NCBI GenBank assembly: GCA_963803295.1
Contig: CAWDMC010000023.1
Location: 638,551 to 702,550 of the forward strand
Direction: 5' to 3'
Source: CAWDMC01 sp963803295
GTDB lineage: Bacteria; Acidobacteriota; Terriglobia; UBA7540
Length of the DNA: 64,000 nucleotides
The notes beneath the pieces were generated by a model, which was not told where the DNA came from, did not search any database, and saw nothing but the letters and a program-made list of their open reading frames with translations. Below, piece by piece: positions 8,442-17,985 of this stretch. The position numbers and the translations under genes were made by a program. Position 1 is the first letter of the stretch; each line of letters starts with the position of its first letter.

Positions 8442-9575
8442 TCAGCGCTTCTTTTCTGAATTGGAACGCTCCCTTTCAAGTATCAGTTGTTTTCGCTGTT
8501 TACCCCAGCGGTAGCCGCTGAGACTGCCATCCCCATGGATCGCGCGGTGGCACGGGATCACCAACGCCGCCGGATTGGCGGCGACGGCATGGCCCACGGC
8601 GCGGGCGGCGGAAGGACGTCCGATGGCCCGCGCGATCTCGCCATAGGATCGGGTCTTGCCACGGGGGATCGCGCATAACTCCTTCCAGACTCGCCACTGG
8701 AAAGCTGTGGCCTGCACATCCACCGGAAGCTCGAGGTCTGGCAAGTCACCACGCAAATGCCGGAGGATCTGCCCCGCCCACGCCTCTAGAGTGCTTCCCT
8801 CCGGACTGCGTCCGATCGTGGCGCGGGGATATTCATGAAAGAGCGCTTGCTCCAGTGCCGAGTCGCTCTCGCCGAGGCTCACCATGGAGACTCCTTGGGC
8901 CGTAGCGGCAACCAGCAGCCGGCCTAACGGCGAATCCAAGATGGTGTAGCCGAGATGCATTCCCTCCCCTCCGCGGCGGTAGGTGGCCGGTGTCATGCCG
9001 AGTTTTTCCGAGGCCCGCTCATAGAGCCGGCTGCTCGAGCTGTATCCCGCTTCGTAAAGAGACGTGGTCACGTCTTTGCCTCCTTTCAAATGGATCTTCA
9101 GTTGGCCCAGGCGCAGCGCTTCCGCATACTGGCGAGGTGTAAGGCCTGTGATTCGCTTAAAGATCCGCTGCAGGTACTGAGGACTCAGTCCGGCGCGCAC
9201 GCCGAGCGCATGCAGGCGCAGCCCGCCTGCCTCCGGGTCTCGTACCCCAGCCTCGATCACGCGGCACAGTTCCCTCACCATCCTGACTTGAGTTCGGGCC
9301 GAGCCGGCGTCCCGGGGACGGCATCGCCGACAGGGACGAAATCCTGCCTGCTCCGCCTCCTGCGGCACAGCAAAGAACACAACCTGATCTCGCTTGGGCC
9401 TACGCGAGGGGCACCACGGACGGCAATACACACCCGTCGAGCGCACCGCGTAGACAAAGGCCCTGTCGAACCCAAGATCGCGCCGCAGCACTGCCTGCCA
9501 GCGCCGGTCGTCCGAGGGGGCTGTGCCCGCCGATTCCGATATTCTGCGCTGCATCGCAGCCGGTGAAACACTCAT
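8442..9575 (-). CDS. ada: Bifunctional Ada: transcriptional regulator / methylated-DNA-cysteine methyltransferase
   Basis: Repairs O6-methylguanine and activates the adaptive response to alkylation. The 377-residue product contains the Ada zinc/methyl-acceptor domain (FVYAVRSTGVYCRPWCPSR, then FRPCRRCRP), an AraC-type helix-turn-helix (SPQYLQRIFKRITGLTPRQY), and the C-terminal methyltransferase with the active-site PCHR motif (ALVIPCHRAIHGDGSLSGYRWG). ATG 9575 has GGAGG six bases upstream and gives the usual N-terminus; the 52 extra codons to 9731 are unlikely to be translated. It stands alone between convergent and divergent neighbours. Confidence 0.95.
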   Translation of the reverse strand: MSVSPAAMQRRISESAGTAPSDDRRWQAVLRRDLGFDRAFVYAVRSTGVYCRPWCPSRRPKRDQVVFFAVPQEAEQAGFRPCRRCRPRDAGSARTQVRMVRELCRVIEAGVRDPEAGGLRLHALGVRAGLSPQYLQRIFKRITGLTPRQYAEALRLGQLKIHLKGGKDVTTSLYEAGYSSSSRLYERASEKLGMTPATYRRGGEGMHLGYTILDSPLGRLLVAATAQGVSMVSLGESDSALEQALFHEYPRATIGRSPEGSTLEAWAGQILRHLRGDLPDLELPVDVQATAFQWRVWKELCAIPRGKTRSYGEIARAIGRPSAARAVGHAVAANPAALVIPCHRAIHGDGSLSGYRWGKQRKQLILERERSNSEKKR

Positions 9576-9739
9576 GATTGTCCTCCACACCCCGAAGGAT
9601 AGATGACCCTCCTGATTCGATACTATCCGAAAATTGCGAGCAAACTCAGGTGGGCAGACTATGGTCTGATTCCTGCCCAAAGCCGCATCTCTTGCCATTC
9701 CGGCCCTTGCCGCGGGCTTGAGAATAATCACCCTAACAA

Positions 9740-11167
9740 TCAGCTTGCTCCCCTTCCCAGGAGCACCACGGGAATAGTCTTGAGCAGGATCTTCCAGTCG
9801 AGCGTGGGAGACCAGTTGTCGATGTACTGGAGGTCAAGCTCCATCCAACGGCGGAAGTTGAGGCGATTGCGGCCCTCGAGGGCCCAAAGGCAGGTTAGCC
9901 CAGGGCGCATGCGCAGGCGCCGGCGCTGCCAGGGCTCATAGTGCTCCACCTCTTCGGGCAGCGGGGGCCTGGGACCGACAAACGACATATCACCCGTGAA
10001 AATATCGAACAACTGAGGCAACTCATCCAGACTGTATTTGCGCATGAAGCGGCCGACCGTCGTACAACGGGGATCATTCCTGATCTTGAACACGGGCCCA
10101 TCCATCTCATTGAGCGCGATCAGCTCGTCTCTAAGCAAGTCGGCATCAGGACGCATGGAACGAAATTTATGGACGACGAAATGGCGGCCGCCAAGACCAC
10201 AGCGGGTCTGCCGGTAGAGCACCGGCCCGCGCGAGGTAAGCTTAATCAGCAAAATCAGTACCAGAAAGACGGGCGCAAGCAGGACCAGCAGGCAGAACGA
10301 CATCAGCAAATCGCCCACGCGCTTCAAGAACAGGAGCGACTCATTTTCGGGCGTGGCCGAGAAGGTTAGCAGCGGCCTGTCACCAAGGCGTTCGAAGGAA
10401 ACCTTGGAAATGAGATGGGGAAAGAAACTCAGCAGCAGCCGGGTTCGTACCCCTTCTTCCTCGCAAACCAGAAAGGCCTCCTGCAGCAGCTCAAGCTGAT
10501 CCTTCGACACCGCAACAATGACCTCATCGATCACGTGCTGGCGCAAAAGCTGACGCAGCTGGATAAGTGGGTATACCGGGTAGGAGCGCCGCAGTCCTGA
10601 TTGGTCGGGCGCCGGGTCAGTCCGTTCCACCAGGGCAAAGCCGGAAAGCCTCTGCCCGTGTGCCTCGTAAGCCTCGATCTTTCTCGCGATCTCGCAGGCT
10701 TCGGGCGTGTTCCCGATGAGCAAAAACTGCCGGATCCCCGAGACACTGCGGCGCAACGGGCCGCTGAAGCGGCGAGCCAGCAGCCGGAAGGCAATCATGG
10801 CCGCGAGGTCGATGAGCACAAAGACGCCCAGCAGCACGCGACTGATGTACGCGAGTTGAAACGCAAAAATAAAGGCAAAGACCAGGATAGTGCCGCTCAC
10901 TGCGACGCGGAGCGGATCGGCAAAAGCGCGGCCAAGCTTCTCTTCCCGGATCTCGCGGTAGATGCCCAGCAGCATGCCCACGGCCACCCAAACCCCCACG
11001 GAAACAGGCACGATCCAGAGGTAATCGTGGGCAGGATACAACGGCCTCAGGCCATAGGCGCCCAACCGCAACCGCACCTGATGTGCCAGCCAGAAGCTCG
11101 CCAGGGCCAGGAGGGCATCCGCCAGAAGGTAGATCACTCCGATAATGCGGTCGTGCCGCGAAAACAT
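9740..11167 (-). CDS. Undecaprenyl-phosphate sugar-1-phosphate transferase (WcaJ/WbaP family)
   Basis: Polyisoprenyl-phosphate hexose-1-phosphate transferase that starts assembly of a polysaccharide repeat unit on the inner membrane. The 475-residue protein has four N-terminal membrane helices, a CoA-binding-like middle domain (FLLIGNTPEACEIARKI), a fifth helix near residue 285 (LLMSFCLLVLLAPVFLVLIL), and the catalytic bacterial sugar transferase domain: KFRSMRPDAD, RKYSLDELPQL, GDMSFVGPRPPLPEEVEHY, and RPGLTCLWALEGRN. Start ATG 11167 has GAAAGG upstream. It is the last gene of a minus-strand polymer operon with ligase, flippase and GT4. Confidence 0.93.
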   Translation of the reverse strand: MFSRHDRIIGVIYLLADALLALASFWLAHQVRLRLGAYGLRPLYPAHDYLWIVPVSVGVWVAVGMLLGIYREIREEKLGRAFADPLRVAVSGTILVFAFIFAFQLAYISRVLLGVFVLIDLAAMIAFRLLARRFSGPLRRSVSGIRQFLLIGNTPEACEIARKIEAYEAHGQRLSGFALVERTDPAPDQSGLRRSYPVYPLIQLRQLLRQHVIDEVIVAVSKDQLELLQEAFLVCEEEGVRTRLLLSFFPHLISKVSFERLGDRPLLTFSATPENESLLFLKRVGDLLMSFCLLVLLAPVFLVLILLIKLTSRGPVLYRQTRCGLGGRHFVVHKFRSMRPDADLLRDELIALNEMDGPVFKIRNDPRCTTVGRFMRKYSLDELPQLFDIFTGDMSFVGPRPPLPEEVEHYEPWQRRRLRMRPGLTCLWALEGRNRLNFRRWMELDLQYIDNWSPTLDWKILLKTIPVVLLGRGAS

Positions 11168-11307
11168 AGGGCCTTTCTAATATCTTAATACCGGATTCAC
11201 CGGTTGGGCTCGCATAGCTGAGCTTCCTGGGATCTTCCCCCCGATCAGCGCGATCAGGACGACACGATGGTGCCGTCGCCCCCAATTGGGCCAATGCCGG
11301 CCGCTAA

Positions 11308-12294
11308 CTAAGCCCGGCGGCACAGAACTTCGGCGTACACGTTAACGATCTGTTGAGCCACTTTCTCCATGGAAAGACGCGAGATCCAGGTGCGCCCCTC
11401 GGTGCGTCCGCCGCGGCGGCAGACCTTAACAATCCTGGCCGCGATCACTTCCGCATCGCGCGCAACCAGATAGCAGCCCTCGGTCGCCCCAATGAGCTCG
11501 GCGGCATCTCCAGTATCCACGGTGATCACGGGCAGATTCACAGCCATCGCTTCCTTCAAGGCGTTGGGTGATCCCTCAAAGAGGGAGGCCAGAACGAAGA
11601 CATCCGCCGCGTTCATATAAAGCGGCATCTGCCGCTGCGGAACCCCGCGCGCGTGCAGGATCTCGATCTCTTGTAGGTCTCGCCTGGCCCGGGCGACGGC
11701 CGCCTCGACCAGGTCGTAACGTTTACGCTGCTCATTCGGATCGTAAGGAAAGAGCACAAGTTTCTTGCCTGGTCTGATGCCGAGCCGGCGCCGGGCTTCG
11801 TTTTGGTCCATGGGCCGGAACAGCTCGAGATCCACACCGTTGGGGATCACGCGCGCCCGGGCGAGCCGCAACTGCCGCCGCATTTCAGGCGACTTGACGA
11901 TCGCCGCGGCGGCCAGGCGAGCGAGAATAAAGCTGGAAATTTGGTAGAAGTGCCCGATGAGGGTGATGCCGCCGTCTCGCCGGGGCTGTCCCAGAACATC
12001 GTCACCCATGAACGAGACCACCACCGGCAGCCGGAATTGAAGCCGTGCAACCCAACCCGACAAGCCAAAGTGGGCGTGAACGAGATCGTAACGGGTCGAC
12101 CTCAGCCGCCGGTGTATTTCACAGATGCCAAGCCAGTAGTTCCAGCGCGATTCGCGGCCGTTGATAAAGACCACGTCATAATCAACCCCTAAAGGGCGTA
12201 GTGATTCCATCTGTGCTTCGACGAAACTGCCGAAACCCGGATCGGCTTCGGTCGGCCAGAGATTGGAAACCACCAGAACGCGATACGTGGACAT
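11308..12294 (-). CDS. Glycosyltransferase family 4 protein
   Basis: Retaining GT-B glycosyltransferase, probably adding one sugar to a lipid-linked repeat unit. The 328-residue product from ATG 12294 has an N-terminal acceptor domain (VLVVSNLWPTEADPGFGSFV, HAHFGLSG) and the donor-binding C-terminal half with LFPYDPNEQRKRYDLVEAA, FVLASLFEGSPNALKEAMA (E-x7-E type region) and TGDAAELI. An upstream start at 12390 would overlap the flippase gene by 56 bases and is less likely. Donor and acceptor sugars cannot be read from sequence. Confidence 0.88.
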   Translation of the reverse strand: MSTYRVLVVSNLWPTEADPGFGSFVEAQMESLRPLGVDYDVVFINGRESRWNYWLGICEIHRRLRSTRYDLVHAHFGLSGWVARLQFRLPVVVSFMGDDVLGQPRRDGGITLIGHFYQISSFILARLAAAAIVKSPEMRRQLRLARARVIPNGVDLELFRPMDQNEARRRLGIRPGKKLVLFPYDPNEQRKRYDLVEAAVARARRDLQEIEILHARGVPQRQMPLYMNAADVFVLASLFEGSPNALKEAMAVNLPVITVDTGDAAELIGATEGCYLVARDAEVIAARIVKVCRRGGRTEGRTWISRLSMEKVAQQIVNVYAEVLCRRA

Positions 12295-12334
12295 GCGAAA
12301 CGGTTCCAGGGAGCGCGGGAGGGCGCCGGGCAGA

Positions 12335-13888
12335 TCAGGGACGCTCAGCCCGTCTCCACAGAGAGGTGAGATCCCGAATTTCAAAGGCACCGAGACTCAA
12401 TACCGCCATCGAAAAGACGAGAGATCCCGCGCCGCAGAGCTCACACAAGTATAGGAAATTGCCAAAAGCGTTCAGCGGTGAGGGTGAGACCGAGCGCAAC
12501 AACGCGATCACGAGCGCCGTCAGCGTCGAGCCTGCGAGCATCTTCAGGCTGAATATGCCAAACGCACCATCGAGCGCCCGTCGCAGCTTCCCTGAATTCC
12601 GTGCGTACGCGAAGCCCCAAACCCCGGCGAGAGAGGTCAGCAAACCAAGCGGAATGCCCACCGCGCCGGTATGTGCAAGCCCAACATAAACGAGATCGAA
12701 CCCGATCGTCAAAACGTACTGCAGTATGGAAAGACGAAGAAACGTTCCAGCTTCCTGTCGTGCAAAAAGATAGAAAGTGAAGACGCGGAATCCGGCAAAG
12801 AGCAATAGACTCAGACTGTAATAGAAGAAGACGTGCGACATGAGGGTGGTGGCTTCCGGCGTGAATAGCCCGTGCTGGAAAACCAGCCGGATGACGGAGC
12901 GAGGCAGCGTCAGGCAGAAGACCATCGTCGGGCAAAGCAGCACCAGGCAGATTTCCAGGGCATGATCGAAGGTGCGGCGTTCTTCTTCCACATCTTCCCG
13001 TGCCACTGCCCGCGAAAGCGCTGGTAGGGAGGCTGTTCCGACGCTGCCCGCCAGAACCTCGCCGATCGTCGAGACAATCTTGAAACCATAGTTAAGAGCC
13101 GTGAGTGTTCCCGGCGGCAGGAAGGAGGCGATGATGCGCTCTACGATAACCACTACCTGCCAGCCCGCAGCCCCTAGCACTTGCGCTCTGCCGGCGCCCC
13201 GCAGGTTTTGAAAAGCTTCGCCGGTGCCCGCCAACACTGGATAATAGCGGACCTTGAAGCACGCCAGGGTCTGGCCGACGAGCACAATGAGCAGCAAAAG
13301 GTAGCCCGCGCCATAGCCGATGACGATGCTGTACATGCCAAAACGCCGGAAGCCGAGCAGGATGCAGGCAATCACGCTCGCATTACGGAAGAAGAAAGCG
13401 CCGGACGATAGGGCGAATCGGTGCTGACTGAGCAGAAACGAACGAAAGACTTCGCTGACGCTGGCCGGAATCACCACCAGAAAAAGCAGCCGTGCCAGCC
13501 TTGAGCCTAACAAGATCTGCCCGGAAGAGAACCCGGGCGCAATGCCGCGGACGATCCAGGGCGCCAGCAAGACTCCTCCGAGCGCCAGCCCGCCACTGCC
13601 TATGAGGATCATGTTCAACACGTAGCTGAAACCGTGCCAGAGGTCCTCCGTGGAGTGCCGGGCATCGAGAACCGAGAAAAATGGCACGAGTGAGAATTGG
13701 CCGGTCGCACCCACTAGATTGGTGATGATGTAAGGAAATGTGTAGGCAACGTAAAAGGTGTCAGAACTCTTGGAGAGCCCAAGGTGGGCGGCGATGGTGG
13801 TCTCGACCAGGATGCCGGTGAGGCTGCCGAGAAGGGCAAAGAAGCCCACCACCATCGAACTGCGTACCATCTGGACCTTCGAGATCAT
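12335..13888 (-). CDS. MurJ-like lipid-linked oligosaccharide flippase (MviN family)
   Basis: A polytopic membrane protein of about 517 residues with 13-14 predicted helices, of the MOP flippase superfamily. The pattern SKSSDTFYVAYTFPYIITNLVG with a long second loop, RLARLLFLVVIPASVSEVFRSFLLSQHRF, and the even repeat of helices fit the MviN/MurJ branch better than Wzx. Because it sits between an O-antigen ligase and glycosyltransferases, its likely cargo is a polysaccharide repeat unit rather than lipid II, which is inference. GTG 13900 is an alternative start. Confidence 0.85.
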   Translation of the reverse strand: MISKVQMVRSSMVVGFFALLGSLTGILVETTIAAHLGLSKSSDTFYVAYTFPYIITNLVGATGQFSLVPFFSVLDARHSTEDLWHGFSYVLNMILIGSGGLALGGVLLAPWIVRGIAPGFSSGQILLGSRLARLLFLVVIPASVSEVFRSFLLSQHRFALSSGAFFFRNASVIACILLGFRRFGMYSIVIGYGAGYLLLLIVLVGQTLACFKVRYYPVLAGTGEAFQNLRGAGRAQVLGAAGWQVVVIVERIIASFLPPGTLTALNYGFKIVSTIGEVLAGSVGTASLPALSRAVAREDVEEERRTFDHALEICLVLLCPTMVFCLTLPRSVIRLVFQHGLFTPEATTLMSHVFFYYSLSLLLFAGFRVFTFYLFARQEAGTFLRLSILQYVLTIGFDLVYVGLAHTGAVGIPLGLLTSLAGVWGFAYARNSGKLRRALDGAFGIFSLKMLAGSTLTALVIALLRSVSPSPLNAFGNFLYLCELCGAGSLVFSMAVLSLGAFEIRDLTSLWRRAERP

Positions 13889-13958
13889 GCCTGGACTCAC
13901 ACCTGGGGCTGCTCATGGTCGTGGCCGCGCCTGCGTTCTAACCGGCCAGCGATCGGGC

Positions 13959-15395
13959 CTATCGTATACGATCTGGCAGGGGCGCCCCTTGTGGTCGATC
14001 GCTCGAGGGCGGCACAGAGCCTGGCACGAGGGCGGGCCGGTACCTATCCACGAAGGCCGTCGAGACCATGAACAGAAACGCCATCAAGACGGGCGAACTA
14101 CCGAAGTTAAACTCGAAGGCTCCTTCGGTCATGAGCGCGAGCCAACCTGCTATGGCGCCATCCACAATCCAGATGGGATCGGCGCGCATCAAGAAGTCCA
14201 GGGCGCGTCGGAGAGCGTTACTTCCTGGACCTTCGGCTTCTGGCACGTCGCCTAGATCCACCCTTGATCCTGTGACCTGCCGGCGAACCTCCAACATCCC
14301 CCAAAGCAGGGCCGTCATGAACCAGAGCCACGCACCCAGACAGGGCAGCCCGCGCTCTGCCGCGAATTGCAGATAGTCGTTGTGCAGATGGTCGTGAAAA
14401 CCGATCTCGGCGATTGTGCCCGGCGGCAAATACGAGTTGTAGACCACGGGAATGTTGTTGGGTCCGACACCCAACCAGGGATGGGCGCGAACCATGCGCA
14501 AGCCGGCGTGCCACATCTCAAAGCGGATCGAGAGCGACGGATCTTGGGAGGGATGCCGGAAACTCAGTAGACGCTTGTGCAGAAGCGAGGGCGAAGCAAC
14601 ATAGATGAGCGCCACCACGGCCGGCAGCGCCAGAAGCCATCGCGGTTTCGAGCGCGCAACGAGGTAGACGGCAGCCACAAAGCACCCCAGCCACACGCCG
14701 CGCGTGAAATTGAGCACGATCGATAACCCGACCAGCGCCAGAATCACCCACCAGAGTGCTGCTCCGGTACCGGGGCGCCTCGATCGCACTACCCCTCGCC
14801 CACCGATTCCGGCCACGAGCAGGAGCGACATCAACGCTGCCAGAACCAGCATTTGCTGGCCGCCGAAGTGCATCCAGTGCCCCATGAATCCCCGGATACG
14901 GGATGAGCTCATGTAGAAGTAAACCCGGCCAGGGTGAAGCTCCTTCACCATACGGTACTCGCGCACGAACTGTACGGTTCCGACCACCGCTGCCAAAGTC
15001 GCCTCGAAGAAAAGGCCCGCATAGAGCGCCACCAGATGCCGTCGGCTCACCACAAGATTGACGGTCAGCAGCAGAATGAGGAACAGGACGAGCTTGCGTA
15101 CCGCGAACGCCCCGAGGACGGGGGCGGTCGAAAAGAGAATCGAAATGATGGTAAGCGAGCAAAAAAATGCCAGCGGTAGCAGGAGAGGCGGAAACGCGAT
15201 CGCCGCCCGGCCTTGCGGCTCGCGCAGCAGGTGGGCTGCATAGAAGATCGCGGCCAGCGCCATGAACGCCTGGGTGGCAGCGAGCGAGAGGAACAGAGTG
15301 AGGGCCGAGAGGCTCAGGAAAAGTGATGCCCAGCGCGCCAGTCGCTGGCTCGGTAGACCGCTCAAGAGATATTGAAAAAGGCCGTCTGGCTTCAA
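13959..15395 (-). CDS. O-antigen ligase/polymerase-like membrane protein (WaaL family)
   Basis: A 478-residue polytopic protein with 10-12 helices and the large periplasmic loop of the O-antigen ligase family (Wzy_C). The loop carries LGVGPNNIPVVYN and FHDHLHNDYLQFAAERGLP, the conserved H-x-H-N-x-Y-L signature. It probably transfers or polymerises polymer units at the periplasmic face. The start is TTG 15395, directly after an in-frame TAG, so the N-terminus is not secure. First gene of the minus-strand operon that continues to the sugar transferase at 9740. Confidence 0.88.
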   Translation of the reverse strand: MKPDGLFQYLLSGLPSQRLARWASLFLSLSALTLFLSLAATQAFMALAAIFYAAHLLREPQGRAAIAFPPLLLPLAFFCSLTIISILFSTAPVLGAFAVRKLVLFLILLLTVNLVVSRRHLVALYAGLFFEATLAAVVGTVQFVREYRMVKELHPGRVYFYMSSSRIRGFMGHWMHFGGQQMLVLAALMSLLLVAGIGGRGVVRSRRPGTGAALWWVILALVGLSIVLNFTRGVWLGCFVAAVYLVARSKPRWLLALPAVVALIYVASPSLLHKRLLSFRHPSQDPSLSIRFEMWHAGLRMVRAHPWLGVGPNNIPVVYNSYLPPGTIAEIGFHDHLHNDYLQFAAERGLPCLGAWLWFMTALLWGMLEVRRQVTGSRVDLGDVPEAEGPGSNALRRALDFLMRADPIWIVDGAIAGWLALMTEGAFEFNFGSSPVLMAFLFMVSTAFVDRYRPALVPGSVPPSSDRPQGAPLPDRIR

Positions 15396-15475
15396 CTAAC
15401 TAATCTATTCGCTTCAGGAGGGGAATTCAAGCCGCGCGCTTTAATTAAGCAAGTCAATTAGCCACCAGGTCGTTT

Positions 15476-16447
15476 CTATCGATTGTACTTCGGCGTCACG
15501 CCGCGCAGGCGCTTCCACACCTCATCACAGCTCGACATTGCCGCCGGATCGAGCGGCCCGCCCTCGCAGGCCTTAAGGTTCTCTTCAAGCTGAGACAGAC
15601 GTGACGCCCCCAGAATGACCGAGTCCACCAGGGACTGGCTCAACAGCCACTGGAGCGAGAGTTCCACCAGAGTCTTGCCAGCTTCTCTTGCGATTCCCGC
15701 CAGTTCTTCGACAGCAGCAAAGTAGTCTGCATGCCAGTAGCGGTCCTGGTACATCTTGTTTTCATCAAACCGGGTTCCCGGGGTAGGACCGCCCTCGCGG
15801 GAGTGCTTGCCGGTCAGCAACCCACCTGCCAGCGGATTGTAAGGAATCACGCCGATTTCGAAATGCTTGCAGAAGGGCAGGTATTCTTCCTCAATGGCTC
15901 GGGCCAACAGATTGTACATCGGCTGCGAGATAGAGGGCGGCTGATAAGACTTTCTGGCTGCGATGCAGTGGATCTCCGCCACTTGCCAGGCCGCGTAGTT
16001 CGAGACCGCCGTGTATCGCACCTTACCTGCTCGTCTCGACTCCTCAAGAGCGTCCAGGGTTTCCTCGACAGGAATTTCATAATCGGGCTGGTGAAGATAG
16101 TAGAGGTCCAGGTAGTCCGTTTGCAGACGGCGCAGGCTGGCGTCAAGGGCTTTGCGGATGGCAGCCCGGGAAAGTCCGCCCTCATCGGGAGCGTCGCCCA
16201 TCTTGCCGCGTACCTTGCTGGCCAGGACCACGTCCTGACGGCGGCCTAAAAGCGCCTTACCCAGGATCTCCTCGGACCGACCGTGGTTGTATATGTTGGC
16301 GGTATCAAAGAACTGGACTCCGGCCTCAAGACACCGGTTCACCATGCAGAGGGATGTTTCTTCGTCCGCTTGCGAGCCAAAGGTCATGGTCCCGAAAGCA
16401 ACCCGCGAAACACGAAGCCCAGTGTGAGGAAGGGTGCGGTATTCCAT
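15476..16447 (-). CDS. Aldo/keto reductase
   Basis: NADPH-dependent oxidoreductase with a TIM-barrel fold. The 323-residue product from ATG 16447 (GGAGTTGAGA just upstream) shows GLRVSRVAFGTMTFGSQ, the catalytic Asp in FFDTANIYNHGRSEEILG (D and Y of the tetrad), LASKVRGKMGD (Lys), and LDLYYLHQPD (His). The C-terminal cofactor part has VILGASRLSQLEENL. Substrate unknown; the sequence is closest to the YajO/Gpr-type group. Divergent from the small plus-strand gene at 16566. Confidence 0.92.
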   Translation of the reverse strand: MEYRTLPHTGLRVSRVAFGTMTFGSQADEETSLCMVNRCLEAGVQFFDTANIYNHGRSEEILGKALLGRRQDVVLASKVRGKMGDAPDEGGLSRAAIRKALDASLRRLQTDYLDLYYLHQPDYEIPVEETLDALEESRRAGKVRYTAVSNYAAWQVAEIHCIAARKSYQPPSISQPMYNLLARAIEEEYLPFCKHFEIGVIPYNPLAGGLLTGKHSREGGPTPGTRFDENKMYQDRYWHADYFAAVEELAGIAREAGKTLVELSLQWLLSQSLVDSVILGASRLSQLEENLKACEGGPLDPAAMSSCDEVWKRLRGVTPKYNR

Positions 16448-16565
16448 TCTCAACTCCAATGAGATTTTGTCTCCAGGTTGTAAAATCACACGGAACGCGA
16501 CGGAAATCAGGTCAACTGGCATCTCTTTGATGCAGCCGAACATCCAATCGAGTGGGGAGGTGGCC

Positions 16566-16934
16566 ATGAGAGACGAGCAACTACTACAGTTGGCGCAAGA
16601 TCTCGAGTGGCTTGGTAGCGAGGCCGGCTTTTTGGGCAAGCGCAACAACAGCGCCGCCGGGGAACTCTTTCTCGAAAAGCAGCGCGAGGTGTTGCTCACC
16701 GCCGCCAAGCTCGAGCGTGAGTTGAAGGGTGCGGTTCGCTTCAATCTGTCCTCACTAACAGGAGTGGACTATCCGGTTGAATGGAGCCTGAACTCAGTCG
16801 CCGAGCTCCTGACCCAGCTTGAAGACATCAAGGAGGCAGCCACCGGTAGCTCGCACGAGCTGCCGCAAAAAGCCCGGCAATTCACTCGCATGATTCAGGG
16901 ATATCTGGGCCCGCTGGTACCTCTCATTGCGTAA
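16566..16934 (+). CDS. Hypothetical helical protein
   Basis: A 122-residue, mostly helical, acidic protein with no signal peptide or membrane segment and no motif I recognise. ATG 16566 follows GGGGAGG at 16554-16560 with good spacing, so I prefer it over an in-frame start at 16434 that would run into the aldo/keto reductase promoter. The C-terminus is ARQFTRMIQGYLGPLVPLIA. Function not assignable. Confidence 0.65.
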   Translation: MRDEQLLQLAQDLEWLGSEAGFLGKRNNSAAGELFLEKQREVLLTAAKLERELKGAVRFNLSSLTGVDYPVEWSLNSVAELLTQLEDIKEAATGSSHELPQKARQFTRMIQGYLGPLVPLIA

Positions 16935-16992
16935 TAGGGTCGAAGCGTCGAGTTGAGGGTCGGAGGTTGGCAGTTGCTTCACCTCCGGCCCT

Positions 16993-17898
16993 CTACCGCG
17001 GACTGCTTCTGAATTCCTGCAGGCCCTTGGAGTCCATCTTTGAACGAAGATAGACGGCAGATTGCCGGATTTCCTCAAGACCGTTGATTCCGTCCTCGAT
17101 TGAAACCCAGCCGTTGTAACCAGACTCGCGCAGTATTGCGAAAATCCGCGGATAGTCGTTCATTCCCTTACCAACCACTCCATGTGACAGAATGGAGGCA
17201 TATCCCGTAACTTCCTCGACTTGGCGCAGCTCTTCCACGCTATGGCCAGGTTTCAGGTAGCGATCGCTCGCGTGCATCGTCACCACCCGCTGCTTTACCT
17301 TTTCCAGCAGTTCGATTGGATCCTCGCCCGCCACGATGGCGTTCGAGGGATCGAACTGGACGCCAAACCAGGGTGAGTGGATCTGGCTGACAATCTCGAG
17401 AAAGATATCGCTCCGCTGGGCGAACTCCGGGTGCGTCCAATAGTTATCCTTGTAGTGATTCTCCATAGCCAGAACTACGTTGTTCTCTTCGGCTGTTTCG
17501 AGCAACTGGCGAATCGCGTCCACCACCCAGCGGACGCCTTGTTCACGGCTAACATCCGCACGGCGCTGGCCGGACAGCACTCGGCAAAAGCCTCCCCCCA
17601 GGTGCGCGGTAATCCGGATCATCTGCTTCTCGCGCTCGACTTCAGCCGCGCGCTCGGCCGGATCGGGCTTGATGAAATCGGGCGAGTAGCAAAGCATGGG
17701 CATCTCGAGAGTTCGACGCTCGATCTCCCCCCTTACCTGGTCGAGGTAAGCCAGCTCCAGGCTAGCGAAGAAGCCGTTGTGCAGCTCAAGGCCATCAACC
17801 GGTAGATCGGAGGCCATGGCGATCCAGTCAAATAGGCTCATCGTACGGTCGACCACGAGCTGGTCCATGTAACACTTGGGGAACGCCGCTAGTTTCAT
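16993..17898 (-). CDS. Sugar phosphate isomerase/epimerase-like TIM-barrel protein
   Basis: Member of the AP-endonuclease-2/xylose-isomerase-like TIM-barrel superfamily, 301 residues. Metal-site candidates are seen in ELHNGFFA (Glu), VLAMENHYKDN (Glu), FGVQFDPSNAIVAGED (Asp), TMHASDRY (His) and WVSIEDGING (Glu). ATG 17898 has AAGGATCTG upstream. Probably isomerises or epimerises a small sugar, inositol derivative or hydroxypyruvate; the exact reaction cannot be told. It stands alone between the hypothetical gene and PrsW. Confidence 0.85.
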   Translation of the reverse strand: MKLAAFPKCYMDQLVVDRTMSLFDWIAMASDLPVDGLELHNGFFASLELAYLDQVRGEIERRTLEMPMLCYSPDFIKPDPAERAAEVEREKQMIRITAHLGGGFCRVLSGQRRADVSREQGVRWVVDAIRQLLETAEENNVVLAMENHYKDNYWTHPEFAQRSDIFLEIVSQIHSPWFGVQFDPSNAIVAGEDPIELLEKVKQRVVTMHASDRYLKPGHSVEELRQVEEVTGYASILSHGVVGKGMNDYPRIFAILRESGYNGWVSIEDGINGLEEIRQSAVYLRSKMDSKGLQEFRSSPR

Positions 17899-17985
17899 TG
17901 GTCAGATCCTTAAAGTGGAAAGTCACTGGCTTATTTGTCTGGGCTTCGACTCTGAGGCTGTCACTCGCGAGCTGAATTCCAGCCC